From NCBI GenBank assembly GCA_963678675.1, contig OY783191.1, forward strand, positions 23,311,368 through 23,375,367: a stretch of DNA of 64,000 nt. The letters are read 5' to 3'. Both the position numbers and the translations under genes were made by a program. The notes under the pieces were generated by a model. It was not told the origin of the DNA, did not search any database, and saw only the letters and a program-made list of their open reading frames with translations. How positions within the stretch are numbered: the first letter of the stretch is position 1; the number at the start of each line of letters is the position of its first letter. Shown one piece after another: positions 34,799-44,735 of this stretch. This stretch comes from Xiphydria camelus. Taxonomy: Eukaryota; Arthropoda; Insecta; Hymenoptera; Xiphydriidae.

Positions 34799-35460
34799 TT
34801 ATTATTTTTCCTTTATCGATATATTTCCTCTTTCGTATTATACTATCAGAGAAGTTCCAATTTATATACCAACCTATCAAACGTGAAATGTACATGTACC
34901 TCACTTCTATTTCATCTCTTCTTCGCCTCTGATGTAACGATGGAAATTACAAAATATCCATTTAAAGTGGCACACGTCCATGCACTCGAGACAGCAGATC
35001 CAGCTCGCCAAATGAACTAATGCAACTGGTTCTTGGAACAACAAGTGGATGATATTTCGTTCGAAAGAAACCCCCTCGGGTTCGCATACGATCAGTAACA
35101 AGTTGTAAATAACAATCATATGGGGTTTTTATAATTATTATAGGAAGTCCCAGAAGAAAGCAGGTGCAGTAAAATATCGATGCTCTGTGCTAGAAAGAAT
35201 AAGGAATAACCCTCGAACCCTAATCGGTATCAGTGATTCCTCATTGACTCTCGTTTCAACGGAGACGAAGAACACATGAAATAGAAGTGAGGTACATGTA
35301 CACTTCAGGTTTGACAGGTCGGTGTGTAAATTGGAACTTGTAATAGTACGAAAATGGAAATATATCGATAGAGAAAAAATAATGATAAAGTAATTACTTG
35401 ATTGTTGTGATCCAATTCCATTGCATCTCCTATTTTTCTCCCACGGCTTTGATTGTGACA

Positions 35461-35869
35461 GAGAAGAAAAGCCATCGATTCGTCTCGTGCTCGCATGACG
35501 CTGAAACAAAAAATAGAATTATCACAAAGATAATTGTCCTTCCATCGAAAGTGAGGTTAAAGCTGTCAGATGGCAATTAAACTTATCTGATGGTAATTCT
35601 TCTGAGATACTGCCGTCTCCTTTCTTGCTCTTTATGCACAGGCAACCAGAGAAACACAGCACTGCATCCGTTCACTATCTCGATTATCGAATAAAAACAA
35701 ACGATTATTAAACTATACGGAGCGTCTGTCACATTCACCACTATTGAGATTCATAACTCCGATTACACTGAATTTTTACATTTTATTAACAAGCGCGTCC
35801 GAGGATCGAAATAAACGCGAGGTTAATCGTTTCGCAAATGGAAATATTTTATTAACTTTGAAAATACAC
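35461..35869. other. No recognised gene
   Basis: Unique-looking DNA between the palindrome cluster and the second duplication copy. Confidence 0.35.
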
Positions 35870-36474
35870 AAACATTTAAGGAATATATTCTCTCACACAC
35901 TCACACATACATTTGATGGCGTATGCGTGTAGCCGTATCTGTGTACATATTTCCGATCATGGCCGACTATCGCTGAAGGTAGGAGGAATTTTTGTGAGAT
36001 TTTGACATATATATATATCGCCCGAGAAATCGGATTCTCGACTTTGAGGCGCAAGGGGCGTGTCTTCGCGTTGCAAAAGAAGAATCTCTGTTAATATGTA
36101 ACTTATAACATTTATTCTGGTCTCTATCAATAGAGAATAGTCAATTTATATGGCGTAACTAAGCATAGTTTTGGTTATAACCGTATATTTATTGGGAAAA
36201 TTCGATGTAAAAATTGAGGGGTGCAGGGGGCAGACATTTGTGGTGTAAAGAGACACGGGTGCGCTCGCGACATCAGCGCTGTCGTGTCTGAGTGCGAAAC
36301 TACTTGAACGAACATGCCGCGAGACACTACAGTATCTCTTGATAACTTGAAAAGGTCACGTCACGGTCTCATGACATCAAAAGTTAACAATCATATCGCA
36401 AGTCCTATTGTCAACTTTATTGAAGCAAGCACCCTTTGTATGGAACCATGAATATTAACATTGGAAGTCGTTGA

Positions 36475-37020
36475 AACTGTCGTAATATCATTGCATTGGG
36501 CAACAAAGCTTCCAACTTCCAACTGACATACTTCGTTACTCGTTCGAATTAGCCTCCGGCTAATTTAACGTGTCGTTCGATGAACCGATTTCTGGACGAA
36601 ATAGCCGAGTTGGTATGTATCCCCCCCCCCCCCCCCCACCGACTTTCTGTCTCCAGATTAGATCAGTCTTCACCGCCTTTAATCTTGATCTTAGACGAAC
36701 GACGGTGCCCCTTTCGTATGTGCATACCTTAATTCGTACGCGTTCCACGAAGCGCTGACGACATATTGGATTACGGAACCCCAAAACTGTCGTGATATCT
36801 CTCGCTCTACGTACCCGATTACAAATCTTTTAACTTCCGACCGATACTCGTCGCTCGTTCGTTCAAATTAGCCCGTGGCTAATTCCGCGCGTCACTTGAC
36901 GAGGCGATCCCTCGTGAAGGACGGCGCGACTCGTATCTATACGTATCTCCCTGTCTCGAGATTAAATCAGTCCCGACCGCCCAAAATCTTGATGTCGCGC
37001 AAACTACATTGCCCCCACTT
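36475..37020 (+). repeat. Imperfect two-copy tandem repeat, about 300-bp unit
   Basis: 36475-36780 and 36785-37020 share the order CTGTCGTRATATC, AACTTCC, ACTCGTTCGAATTAGCC (or TCGTTCAAATTAGCC), GGCTAATT and AGATTARATCAGTC. Divergence is substantial. The first unit contains a run of about 16 C. Confidence 0.6.
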
Positions 37021-37396
37021 CGGGATCTACACCCCAGCTCCTACTATACACGCAAGGGCCGTAGGAATACAAGGGAATACAAGGGACGAGGCTTTCTCTC
37101 GAAAATTTCATTCGATGCATTTTCGTGGCTTATCCGATACCACGTAAATCCGTTTCCACACAAAACTTTGGTTACAATGCGGTATTGTGTGTCGCTCTCT
37201 GAGAGCTGAGGGTATGGAGCGCGGGATGCTATATATTTCCATTCAGCATACCTCGCGCATGGTACGATACACAAATAACACGAAACAGATCCCTCCTACT
37301 AATTACCTGGAATATGCACAAAACAGATGCGACGTAGTACAGTGCGGCTCCAAAGTAACGTACTACCGCATGCCTTTCATTCAACAATATAAAGTA

Positions 37397-37500
37397 GAGG
37401 AGACCGGGGTAAGTTAATACGTGAAGTTGGCCTCATGTTGCCATTACTTTCCATAGTAAGAAGGGGCCAACTTCGTGTATCAACTAGCCACGGTCTCCCC
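37397..37500. mobile_element. Palindromic 104-bp MITE
   Basis: Arms start GAGGAGACCGGGGT and, as reverse complement, GGGGAGACCGTGGC, and share ACGAAGTTGGCC. TA lies on both sides (37395-37396, 37501-37502). Non-coding. Confidence 0.75.
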
Positions 37501-38117
37501 TACGATGAAAATGCATTTTATTTGTGGCTACATCTTTGGTAATACGTTGTATATCTTGTTTCTTGATACTTTTTCCAGTGTCTATTCTTTTCGCGTGATC
37601 TTATAAAAGTATATTTATGACGGTGGCTTTCTGACGTATCGTATTAAGAGGCGTCTTTTAGCATTATTGCATGTCAACAAAATTGACACAAATCGGTAGT
37701 ACCGAAATATCTCTTTCTTTGTTTCACTTTAAGCGCTGAAATGAATTTTAATCGATCGTATTTAACTATTATTAGGAAGCAAGCGCATGGTAATTTCGGT
37801 CGCGCTAGCGGGCTTTAAATTATTCCGCTCTGAATCCAATAAAATTTCTTCCAGCGTCGTAGTTATTATCCGCGTAGAATTATTTCAGTATGCCTGACAG
37901 ATATGGTGTATTTTCGATTCTTTCATTTTTAAGAACTATTAAATTTTATTTAAGGCACACTAGTCTAGCAGATGCGATTGCTCGGTGAGTATTTGATGTT
38001 TATTGGATGCTATTAAATATTAACTAAATTAAATAATTGGATGAAATTAAATGAGGATCGAATATTGTTTGAGCAATTTTCATTCGATGAATCGGTAGGT
38101 ATATCCTGATTAACTAT

Positions 38118-39590
38118 CACTTGAAAAAGTTCTATGAGCTATTTTTAAAGAGTCTTCAGTATTGAAAGACGTTCCATAAGTTGGATAAACTATTCGAAAC
38201 GATCGTTCGATACGAGAGTGTAACTATTTCTTTCTCAGATCAGTGGATATATTAACTATTATGACCAAGTAATTAAGTATTTGTTCGACAATGATACGGT
38301 ACTTGCACACACGCTTATAATGAGAACTGTATACGATATAGTACGTACCTTGTGTATAATATCCATGCATCGCAGGATCCACATTATGTGGATTCCCTGT
38401 TATCGACAAACCGTTTGCATTCATTTAACGTGATATCTGCTTACATAATATGCGGTGTATACAAACATCGATGAGCAAGGTGTGTCGGTGAGCTCCGAAT
38501 TAGCTCGTCAAGCACATGGTATTTTTGTTATCCGTCCGAGGCTACGGCTAATGCACCATTATGTGAGAACTTCGCAGAGAATTTCGAAGGTGTTCATGAA
38601 ATACCTTTGTGATTATAGCTCCTACCAACAAAATGGAAAAAATTGTTAATGTAATTTTCAAGTTGAGATGGTATAAAATTAAACTCTCTCTATATAGATT
38701 CAATTCGAATTTGATTTTACACGATATAGCGGAATTTCGCATAACATGTATTTAGAAGCGATACGCTAAAATGTATAGATTTCAAATCGATATTTCTTCA
38801 AAAATAGTGGGCATGTATTTTAAGCAGTTTAACAATTATTATGATGTATCCATATACCTATTGGGACAACTAGGTGACCGTCTCTCCATTTCTTCACTCC
38901 TGATAGAAGAGAGCCCATTAATTATTATTGATCGTAGGATGAATTATTTATAAAACATTTTCTGGCCTTTTTAAATTATGATTCTAGTAGTGGACATTGT
39001 CCAAACCCTCAACAAATAAAGGAGCGAAGTGACAGGATGAAAAGACAGCCCTTCTTCTCCGAGCCTCTTTTCCTACTATACGAAACTATGTAGTAGATAG
39101 CCTTTAAATGCCATTCACAATGTTTAAACTATATTAATTACCGAAATTTCTTCTACGTATCTTACTGATATAATTCGATTGTGTTAACAACGACGATGTC
39201 CATCATAAGTGCAGCATCAAGAGCGTCTCAGAAGACAAATTTTTGAAACAAATGTCCAAACAGTTGATATAGCCACGTGTTCTCGGAAGAACGTGTGAAT
39301 CGTATTAAATAGTATTTATCTCTTTACAAATCCTTTATCCAAGTTTATAAATCGCGCCGAACCCTCCAATCAGGGACCCATTCAGACGTGCACCTTCAAG
39401 TCTGAATCCAGCGTGCAGTAGCGTATCGTTAAAACCCAACAGCCAAGAGAAGCAGCCATTGAAATTGGGTAAGGGTCACAGAGAAATATTAGCCACAAAC
39501 CAATCTCTGAACTATTCAACGCATAGTCACAGTGCGCCCCTATATGTAAGTAACCGCCTGGATGCAATGGGGAATGCGGGGTCTCCATAT
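38118..39590. other. No recognised gene
   Basis: AT-rich, unique-looking DNA. Frames up to 66 codons match nothing I recognise. Confidence 0.4.
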
Positions 39591-40212
39591 GGTGCCCATC
39601 CACGTACAGTCGGACTGCAGTCCCGGACTGTAAGCGATCTCGCCTTCTCAGTCCAAATTTCACCATACACGTACAGTTCGCCTGCAGTCCGTCGCCTGCA
39701 GTCCGTCGAAACTGTTAGAAAACTTTGCGTGTGTGGTGGTTGATCTGCAGTCCAGGCCTGTCGTACTAAACTTTTATTGATATGAAAAATTATCTGTCAG
39801 TTGCACTCCACGCTCGTTCGACGCTCTCATTCCACGGGCACTGCTACGGTGCCCGGGCGATTGATGCTTCCACTCGAGCGATGCCTCTACGGCATTTGGG
39901 CGGTTTGGTACTCGATATGTTTTATTTCCGATGTACGAAAAGATTAGCGGTGCTGCTACAGTGCCGTCTACAATTAAAAAGCGGAATCTGCAGGAACAGT
40001 AAAAACGAGAAAATTGATGCTGCAGTCCCGAACTGTGAGCGATCCCGCCTTCTCTCAGTCCAAATTTCACCATACACGTACAGTTCGCCTGCAGTCCGTC
40101 GCCTGCAGTCCGTCGAAACTGTCAGAAAACTGTGCGTGTGTGGCGGTTGATCTGCAGTCCAGGCCTGTCCTGCTGAACTTTCTCATCGATGTTAAAAATT
40201 TTCTGTCAGTTC
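39591..40212 (+). repeat. Direct repeat pair of about 190 bp, CTGCAGTCC-rich, with a GGTGCCCAT end
   Basis: 39616-39805 and 40021-40212 are about 90 percent alike by eye (TCCAAATTTCACCATACACG, CCTGCAGTCCGTCGCCTGCA, TGATCTGCAGTCCAGGCCTG). The left side opens GGTGCCCATCCACGTACAG, the complement of which closes the repeat near 44708-44734. The 215 bp between the copies include a GGGCACTG / CGGTGCCC hairpin. Confidence 0.7.
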
Positions 40213-40364
40213 AGGGGGGAGGAAAGGTGATGGAGGGGATGGAAAGAGGGAAGGGAAGGGGAGCGGCGGCGGCGTCGTCGCGCTGGCTGGTAGGCGATTG
40301 GTGGGGGACGGAGTTTTGAGTCGATCGTCGATCCGAAAAACTATTTTAGGTATATACTTAACTA
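40213..40364. other. Purine-rich spacer
   Basis: Contains a G/A-rich tract (40216-40262) and GCGGCGGCGGCGTCGTCGCG. No gene. Confidence 0.4.
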
Positions 40365-40630
40365 GCTGACCCGGCAAACTTCGTACCGCCTCAGAATCAA
40401 TAAATGTTGTGTTAACTTAAAAACGAAATGTATTTTAATTATATTTGAACTAATTTAATTCACTTTACAGCAAGGCATTTGCTTTATTGAAACGAATCTA
40501 TATATTCTGCTATTCATCGCGGAGACAAATCCAAGAGTCAAAAGTCATAAAAATCTGTCCAGCCATTCTTTAGTTATAAATTGTATAACTAACCCGACTT
40601 TATTTTATATATACAGATAAAGAGATTTTT
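40365..40630. repeat. Dispersed repeat beginning CTAGCTGACCCGGCAAAC
   Basis: CTAGCTGACCCGGCAAAC and AAATCTGTCCAGCC followed by a TATATATA(C)AGAT end are familiar from dispersed insect repeats, but I cannot assign the superfamily. ATATTCTGCTATTC(A/G)T(C/G)GCGG near 40510 recurs at about 50911. Confidence 0.4.
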
Positions 40631-40686
40631 GTTACCAATAAAGGTATCTACTTCTCGAGTTTGCTAGGGTGAAATCAGAAAAACGA

Positions 40687-41831
40687 CTAAATCTTCTTTG
40701 AATTTATCATTTCCAAGTTCTTTCGAAAAGTCAGTTGGTCTAGCTTGTTTTGGACCACAGATGACGTACTCGTAATCAGTTTGAAACCTCCTCGCAACGA
40801 ACGCTCATAATCTTTGACTGAAGGCAGAGAATACTGATGAGAAACTATATGTACACGTGGAGCATCAGAACTGTATAGAATTTGTAGAATTTTCTTTGAA
40901 ATATTGCCGAACGACTTTGGCACATCTTTAATACGACGAATTAAAAAAAAATCCATCAACAATTACGACATCGATTGCGGGAGGTAACGTACTGTCATTT
41001 TGCAAATTTTTCGTCATCCTTCAATTTCTGAGCCGTTGAAACGTGAAACGCGGTATTGCATCATACACAGTCAAACAGTGGTATCTACAATAACCGTCGG
41101 TGCACATACCGCTTTTTACCTGAGCAGTTAGCATATACCGCATTTAGATTATCGAAATGTTAAAGGGTATAGCCGGATAAGCATATGAAAACTACCCCCG
41201 CTTGAATTTCTCGCTTGAATTAAAAAGGAAGAAATCGTACTATTTGAATTCCCACTTCTTAATTTGATAAGAAATACAACAACCGCTTGAGGCACTGATC
41301 GATTATCATTATCGCGCATAGAAGGAAGCATATTTCGTATTTCATTTATATTTTTATATGAGAAACCAGTCAGTAACTTCACTTGATCTTCAGAATAAGA
41401 GAAAAAAATTATTTATATATATTATTCCTATAAGTAAAGAATCGCGGCCTCCAGCAAGATTATCTAACAATTTTTGTAGATCAGAAGTTTCTACAAAACT
41501 TGAATTAAAAATCACTTTTAAAAGGCACAGATCGTCTTCGTAGAACTTTTCTTTGATCAAATGATTTTTGCAGCATCAATTTCCAATAGGAATAAATACA
41601 CTTTTTTTTAAATATACGCTTGCTTTCGAGCTTCAAAAGGAATGACAATTATGTTGTTCGTTGATCCGCAAACACCGCAATACTTATGCGTAGAAACAAC
41701 TCTTGGCAATAATAATTCGATACGTTCGGATTGAATCTCTTCATTTCCACGATGTAAATTAAATTCATAATCAGGATCATCTGTACATTGGCATTCTTTT
41801 ACCTAAAAACGTTGCCGGTTTCTCGTATGTT
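40687..41831 (-). pseudogene. ISL2EU/Harbinger-like DDE transposase and associated protein, decayed
   Basis: Reading leftwards from about 41831: ECQCTDDPDYEF, then RVVSTHKYCGVCGS and IVIPFEARKQAYI (a treble-clef-like CxC/CxxC region). Stops and frameshifts follow near 41620-41400. Then LLTGFSYKNINEIRNML and RSVPQAVVVFLIKLRSGNSN form the helix-turn-helix that precedes the DDE core in IS4/IS5-like eukaryotic transposases. The core itself is missing. From about 41000 to 40687 a second block (PPAIDVVIVDGFF, frameshift in a T-run at 40947-40954, then DAPRVHIVSHQYS and SVKDYERSLRGG) resembles a conserved uncharacterised metazoan protein often next to transposons. The copy is non-functional; family naming is from memory. 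Confidence 0.5.
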
Positions 41832-41906
41832 GATAACTTAACAACATAATTATAAGGAACAAAATAAGCTTCCCTTTTCTCACAACCATGTTAAATATTA
41901 GACATA

Positions 41907-42156
41907 AGGGGTATAGATGCAAAACCCGCCAAGTTCATTTTTGTCAAATTTGAGGTAGATACGGGAATTTGGTCTTTATAAGTACGTGCATAAGGTCAAA
42001 CATAATTTAGGTGCAAATTCCACCTTAAACCGTTAATAATAATATAAGGTAGAAAATACGCTTGCCAATGCAAGGCAATGGCCGTCTGCACCAGTTTTTG
42101 ACGTTTCCTGTGAATTGCTCTAAATGTGACTTGGCGGGCTTGGCATCTATACCCCT
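41907..42156. mobile_element. MITE with CATA target duplication
   Basis: 250 bp. Ends are AGGGGTATAGATGC and complement, with CCCGCCAAGT in each arm, flanked by CATA on both sides (41903-41906, 42157-42160). Non-coding. Confidence 0.7.
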
Positions 42157-42301
42157 CATATATTTCTTCTTCCAAACACAATTGATCAAACTGAACTGAC
42201 TCATGAACTGTGCGTGTATGGCGAATCATCCGGCGGCCTGCAGTCCCTGGACTGTCCGACGATGGCCTGCAGTCCGCAGAACTGTACGTGTGTGGTCAAT
42301 A

Positions 42302-42589
42302 GGTGCCCATACACACAGAGGTCGAACTGTCGGTTTGGAACGGCGCAGTTCGAACCGGCAGTTTTACCTTTCAGTTAGTGGGCGCGCGACGCGCCAGATC
42401 GAACCGTCAGGCTGACCCGTCAGTCCAGACCGACGGGAAAAACTGCCGCCGTCCACTAACATGCGTTTTAGCACGACAGACGGAATGTCGGTTCGTACCG
42501 CTTAATATCATCCTAATCTAACCGAAAGCGCTATTTAGGCCCTTCGTTCACCGACAAGATAAACCGACAATTCTGTGTGTATGGGCACT
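42302..42589. mobile_element. GGTGCCCATACAC-ended MITE
   Basis: Left end GGTGCCCATACACACAGAGG; right end CTGTGTGTATGGGCACT; TA on both sides (42300-42301, 42590-42591). The left 150 bp match the left arm of the palindrome at 59614-60117 almost base for base (GTCGGTTTGGAACGGCGC, CGTCAGTCCAGACCGACGGG); the right 120 bp differ. Confidence 0.8.
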
Positions 42590-42647
42590 TATTTAAAAAT
42601 ATCGTCGTAGACGTTTGGATTTTTATGTTAATATTTATTAGAGAAAA

Positions 42648-42884
42648 ATGCTCAAAACCGGCGAACAAGAATTCTGTATGAAGCTTGTTGAAGCGGTTGA
42701 AAAGTATCTGTGTTTATATAATTATAAACTACCTGAATATTCGAGGAAAGATATGTGGAAAAGGTATAGGCGGGATGTGGCTAGTGGCATGAAAGAAACT
42801 TTCGTTTTAAACGCTTTTTTTGACATCTTGAAAACAACTGCAGGGAAAAATCACCCTCGATTCACAGGAATTTGCTTTAATTAA
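42648..42884 (+). CDS. MADF-domain protein fragment (transposon-associated)
   Basis: A 78-residue frame starting MLKTGEQEFCMKLVEAVEKY then CLYNYKLPEYSRKD. This is the first half of a MADF (Myb/SANT-like DNA-binding) domain, with the conserved Leu-Tyr and the Pro-x-Tyr of the LYN...LPEYSRKD block. After SRKD it should continue with a KAW-type helix but reads MWKRYRRDVASGMKETF instead, so a short deletion or double frameshift is likely. It stops at 42884. MADF proteins act as second proteins of Harbinger elements as well as host regulators. The repeat-rich setting and truncation favour a transposon relic. Confidence 0.55.
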   Translation: MLKTGEQEFCMKLVEAVEKYLCLYNYKLPEYSRKDMWKRYRRDVASGMKETFVLNAFFDILKTTAGKNHPRFTGICFN

Positions 42885-43979
42885 TGGGATGTAATGAAAC
42901 GTATTGGCCGAAAGGTATGATCTGGACCTTCCCAGGTAGACTGACGAGTCCCGTAATTTGCATTTTTCCATATGTAGCAGCACCGTATTCCTTACTGGCA
43001 AGCAGATGTGGGAAAATTTTAGTTAGTTTTCGTTTTAGTTATGCAGAAAACTTTTGTTAGGTCGAAAATACACAGATGATTACCGTCACAGTTTGGGATG
43101 ACGCTGGGTATTTCCCCAGTCCCGCAAAACCTATATTTCCCCAGTCCCGCAATACCTATATTTCGGCTCCTTTTATGCCGGCAGTACATAGAGTCAAAGA
43201 AAGCGAAAGCGTAAATGGAGTAATAAATGGGATAAGCGTAAAGAAAGGTAATCCTCGCGTCTCAGGTACTCCTCACCTCGGGATGTCTCGCGCTCGGGTC
43301 TCCTCAGCGAGCGTATACTGCCCATAAGGGGGCACTGCCCTCATAAAGAACCTTTGCAAAAATTGTTCGGAAAATTTGTGTAATAATAAAATAATCGATA
43401 ATCGATATTGAACATGAAAATATACTTATTATTACAGGGTAGAAGTATGTAATAGTAATTCACCGGTCTCTCTCATGCAAAACGATGATGAAGGTTATTA
43501 ATTTCAGAATATCCTTAGATATAATTCATTACTTTTAATAACCTCTTGCAATTTTATAAAGCCTTAATTCTTTAAAAAATAGTAAAATAAATTATTAAAT
43601 CTTCCAACATTTTTTTTTTCATCTGTCACGTTTTGTGTCCAACTTGAACGTAATTTTTCTGTTGATTAGTATTATAACTAAAATTAGTAAAAGTTATAAA
43701 AAACCGAGGTTTAATTGCTATTTTCAACGATTTCATTCTATACGAGATTGAGATTATCTCTCTGACGCATGAACTCACGTCGCGTTATCCTTGTCGCACC
43801 TGCGGGAAACGCTAAACTCGAGCTTCTCGACTCCGAAACGAAGCAATACTCAATTATTTTGGTAAACTAATAATTTTGAAAATTATGTTTATATCAAGTG
43901 AGTATTTAAAAAAGGAGTACATTGAATTTTCTACGAAAAAAACCTTTTTCGCTATTAAAACGTGTAAATGCACTTTTGA
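42885..43979. other. No gene; short 28-bp tandem repeat at 43108-43165
   Basis: TATTTCCCCAGTCCCGCAA occurs twice in tandem near 43108 and 43136. The rest is AT-rich with no supported exon. Confidence 0.4.
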
Positions 43980-44450
43980 TGCTCTGGCGTAAAACCGAAA
44001 AAATTGACAAATTTTTGTTTCTGATGATTGCAATATTTCATTACTTTTAAAACAAAACAAAAATCATCGAAAAATACCAATTTTTAGTGAAGTTAGAGGC
44101 ATTTGTTTACAAGAGCGCGCGGGCGCTACGGCGCGTATTTATATATAAAATTCAATATCTCGAGAACTATTCATCGTAACAAAATGAGATAAAAACCAAT
44201 CGTTTCGTCTTGAAATTCTCTAAATTTTTTCCGGAGCATGTCTCGATAACTGTCAATAGTTTTCGAGATATTTAAAGAAAAAGCCGTACAAAAAATACAT
44301 TTTTATTAAAAATTAAAAAGCAAACTTTGGCTTTATGTCACATTTGTTCTATATATTTTTCCGAGTATTTTAAAAAAAGAAGAATTAAAATCGTACACTT
44401 ATAAAGTACAAGCGCAACAAAATCGATTTTCTCAGCCCGTCTACTGTCGG
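43980..44450 (+). repeat. Dispersed repeat, inverse partner of 30640-30955
   Basis: Carries the same core as 30640-30955 in the opposite orientation and continues about 170 bp further, to TTTTCTCAGCCCGTCTAC. The left end is unclear. Confidence 0.65.
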
Positions 44451-44735
44451 TCGACACTACGGGTCGATCTGCAGTTTTGCGGCCGGCCGGCCTGTCAGTT
44501 TTACCCGCGGGTTTCTATTCTGCGTTAGTGGACGACGACGGTTAAAACCGACGGATCGACCCGACGGTTCGAACTGCCGTTCCAAACCGACAGTTCGACC
44601 TCTGTGTGTATGGGCACCTATTCCAAACCGACAGTTCGACCTCTGTGTGTATGGGCACCTAATGACAGTTCGGGACTGCAGATCAGAACTGTCAGTCCAC
44701 GGACTGCAGTCCGCCTGTACGTGGATGGGCACCAA
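44451..44735. repeat. Truncated GGTGCCCAT-family copy with tandemly duplicated end
   Basis: 44500-44620 matches the right half of the 59614-60117 palindrome (TCTATTCTGCGTTAGTGGAC, CCGACAGTTCGACCTCTG). The last 41 bp, ending TATGGGCACCTA, are repeated in tandem (44580-44620, 44621-44661). The following stretch ends GTACGTGGATGGGCACC near 44734, mirroring the end at 39591. Confidence 0.75.

Larger units (their letters stand above)
31364..35460. repeat. Mosaic of nested inverted repeats (palindromic element cluster)
   Basis: A module containing AAATTTATATACCGA..., GTGTACATGTACCTCACTT and TTTCATCTCTTCTTC recurs eight times. Orientation is forward at about 31645, 32838, 33662 and 34890, and reverse at about 32462, 34092, 34508 and 35291. 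Short hairpin palindromes are centred at 31458, 32655 and 34703. Larger inverted pairs are 31364-31880 with 32235-32748; 32820-33210 with 33720-34130; 33480-33700 with 34070-34282; and 34282-34608 with 34798-35119. No transposase or other coding family is recognisable; the frames are mirror copies of non-coding repeat. Confidence 0.8.
35870..38117. repeat. Segmental duplication, copy 2 (partner at 13050-15478)
   Basis: Same order and orientation as copy 1, about 22.8 kb downstream. It lacks the MITE found at 13291-13424 and one internal duplication of copy 1. Its own middle (36350-37600) carries a tandem repeat, a C16 tract at 36621-36636 and a small MITE (37397-37500). No gene recognised. 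Confidence 0.75.
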
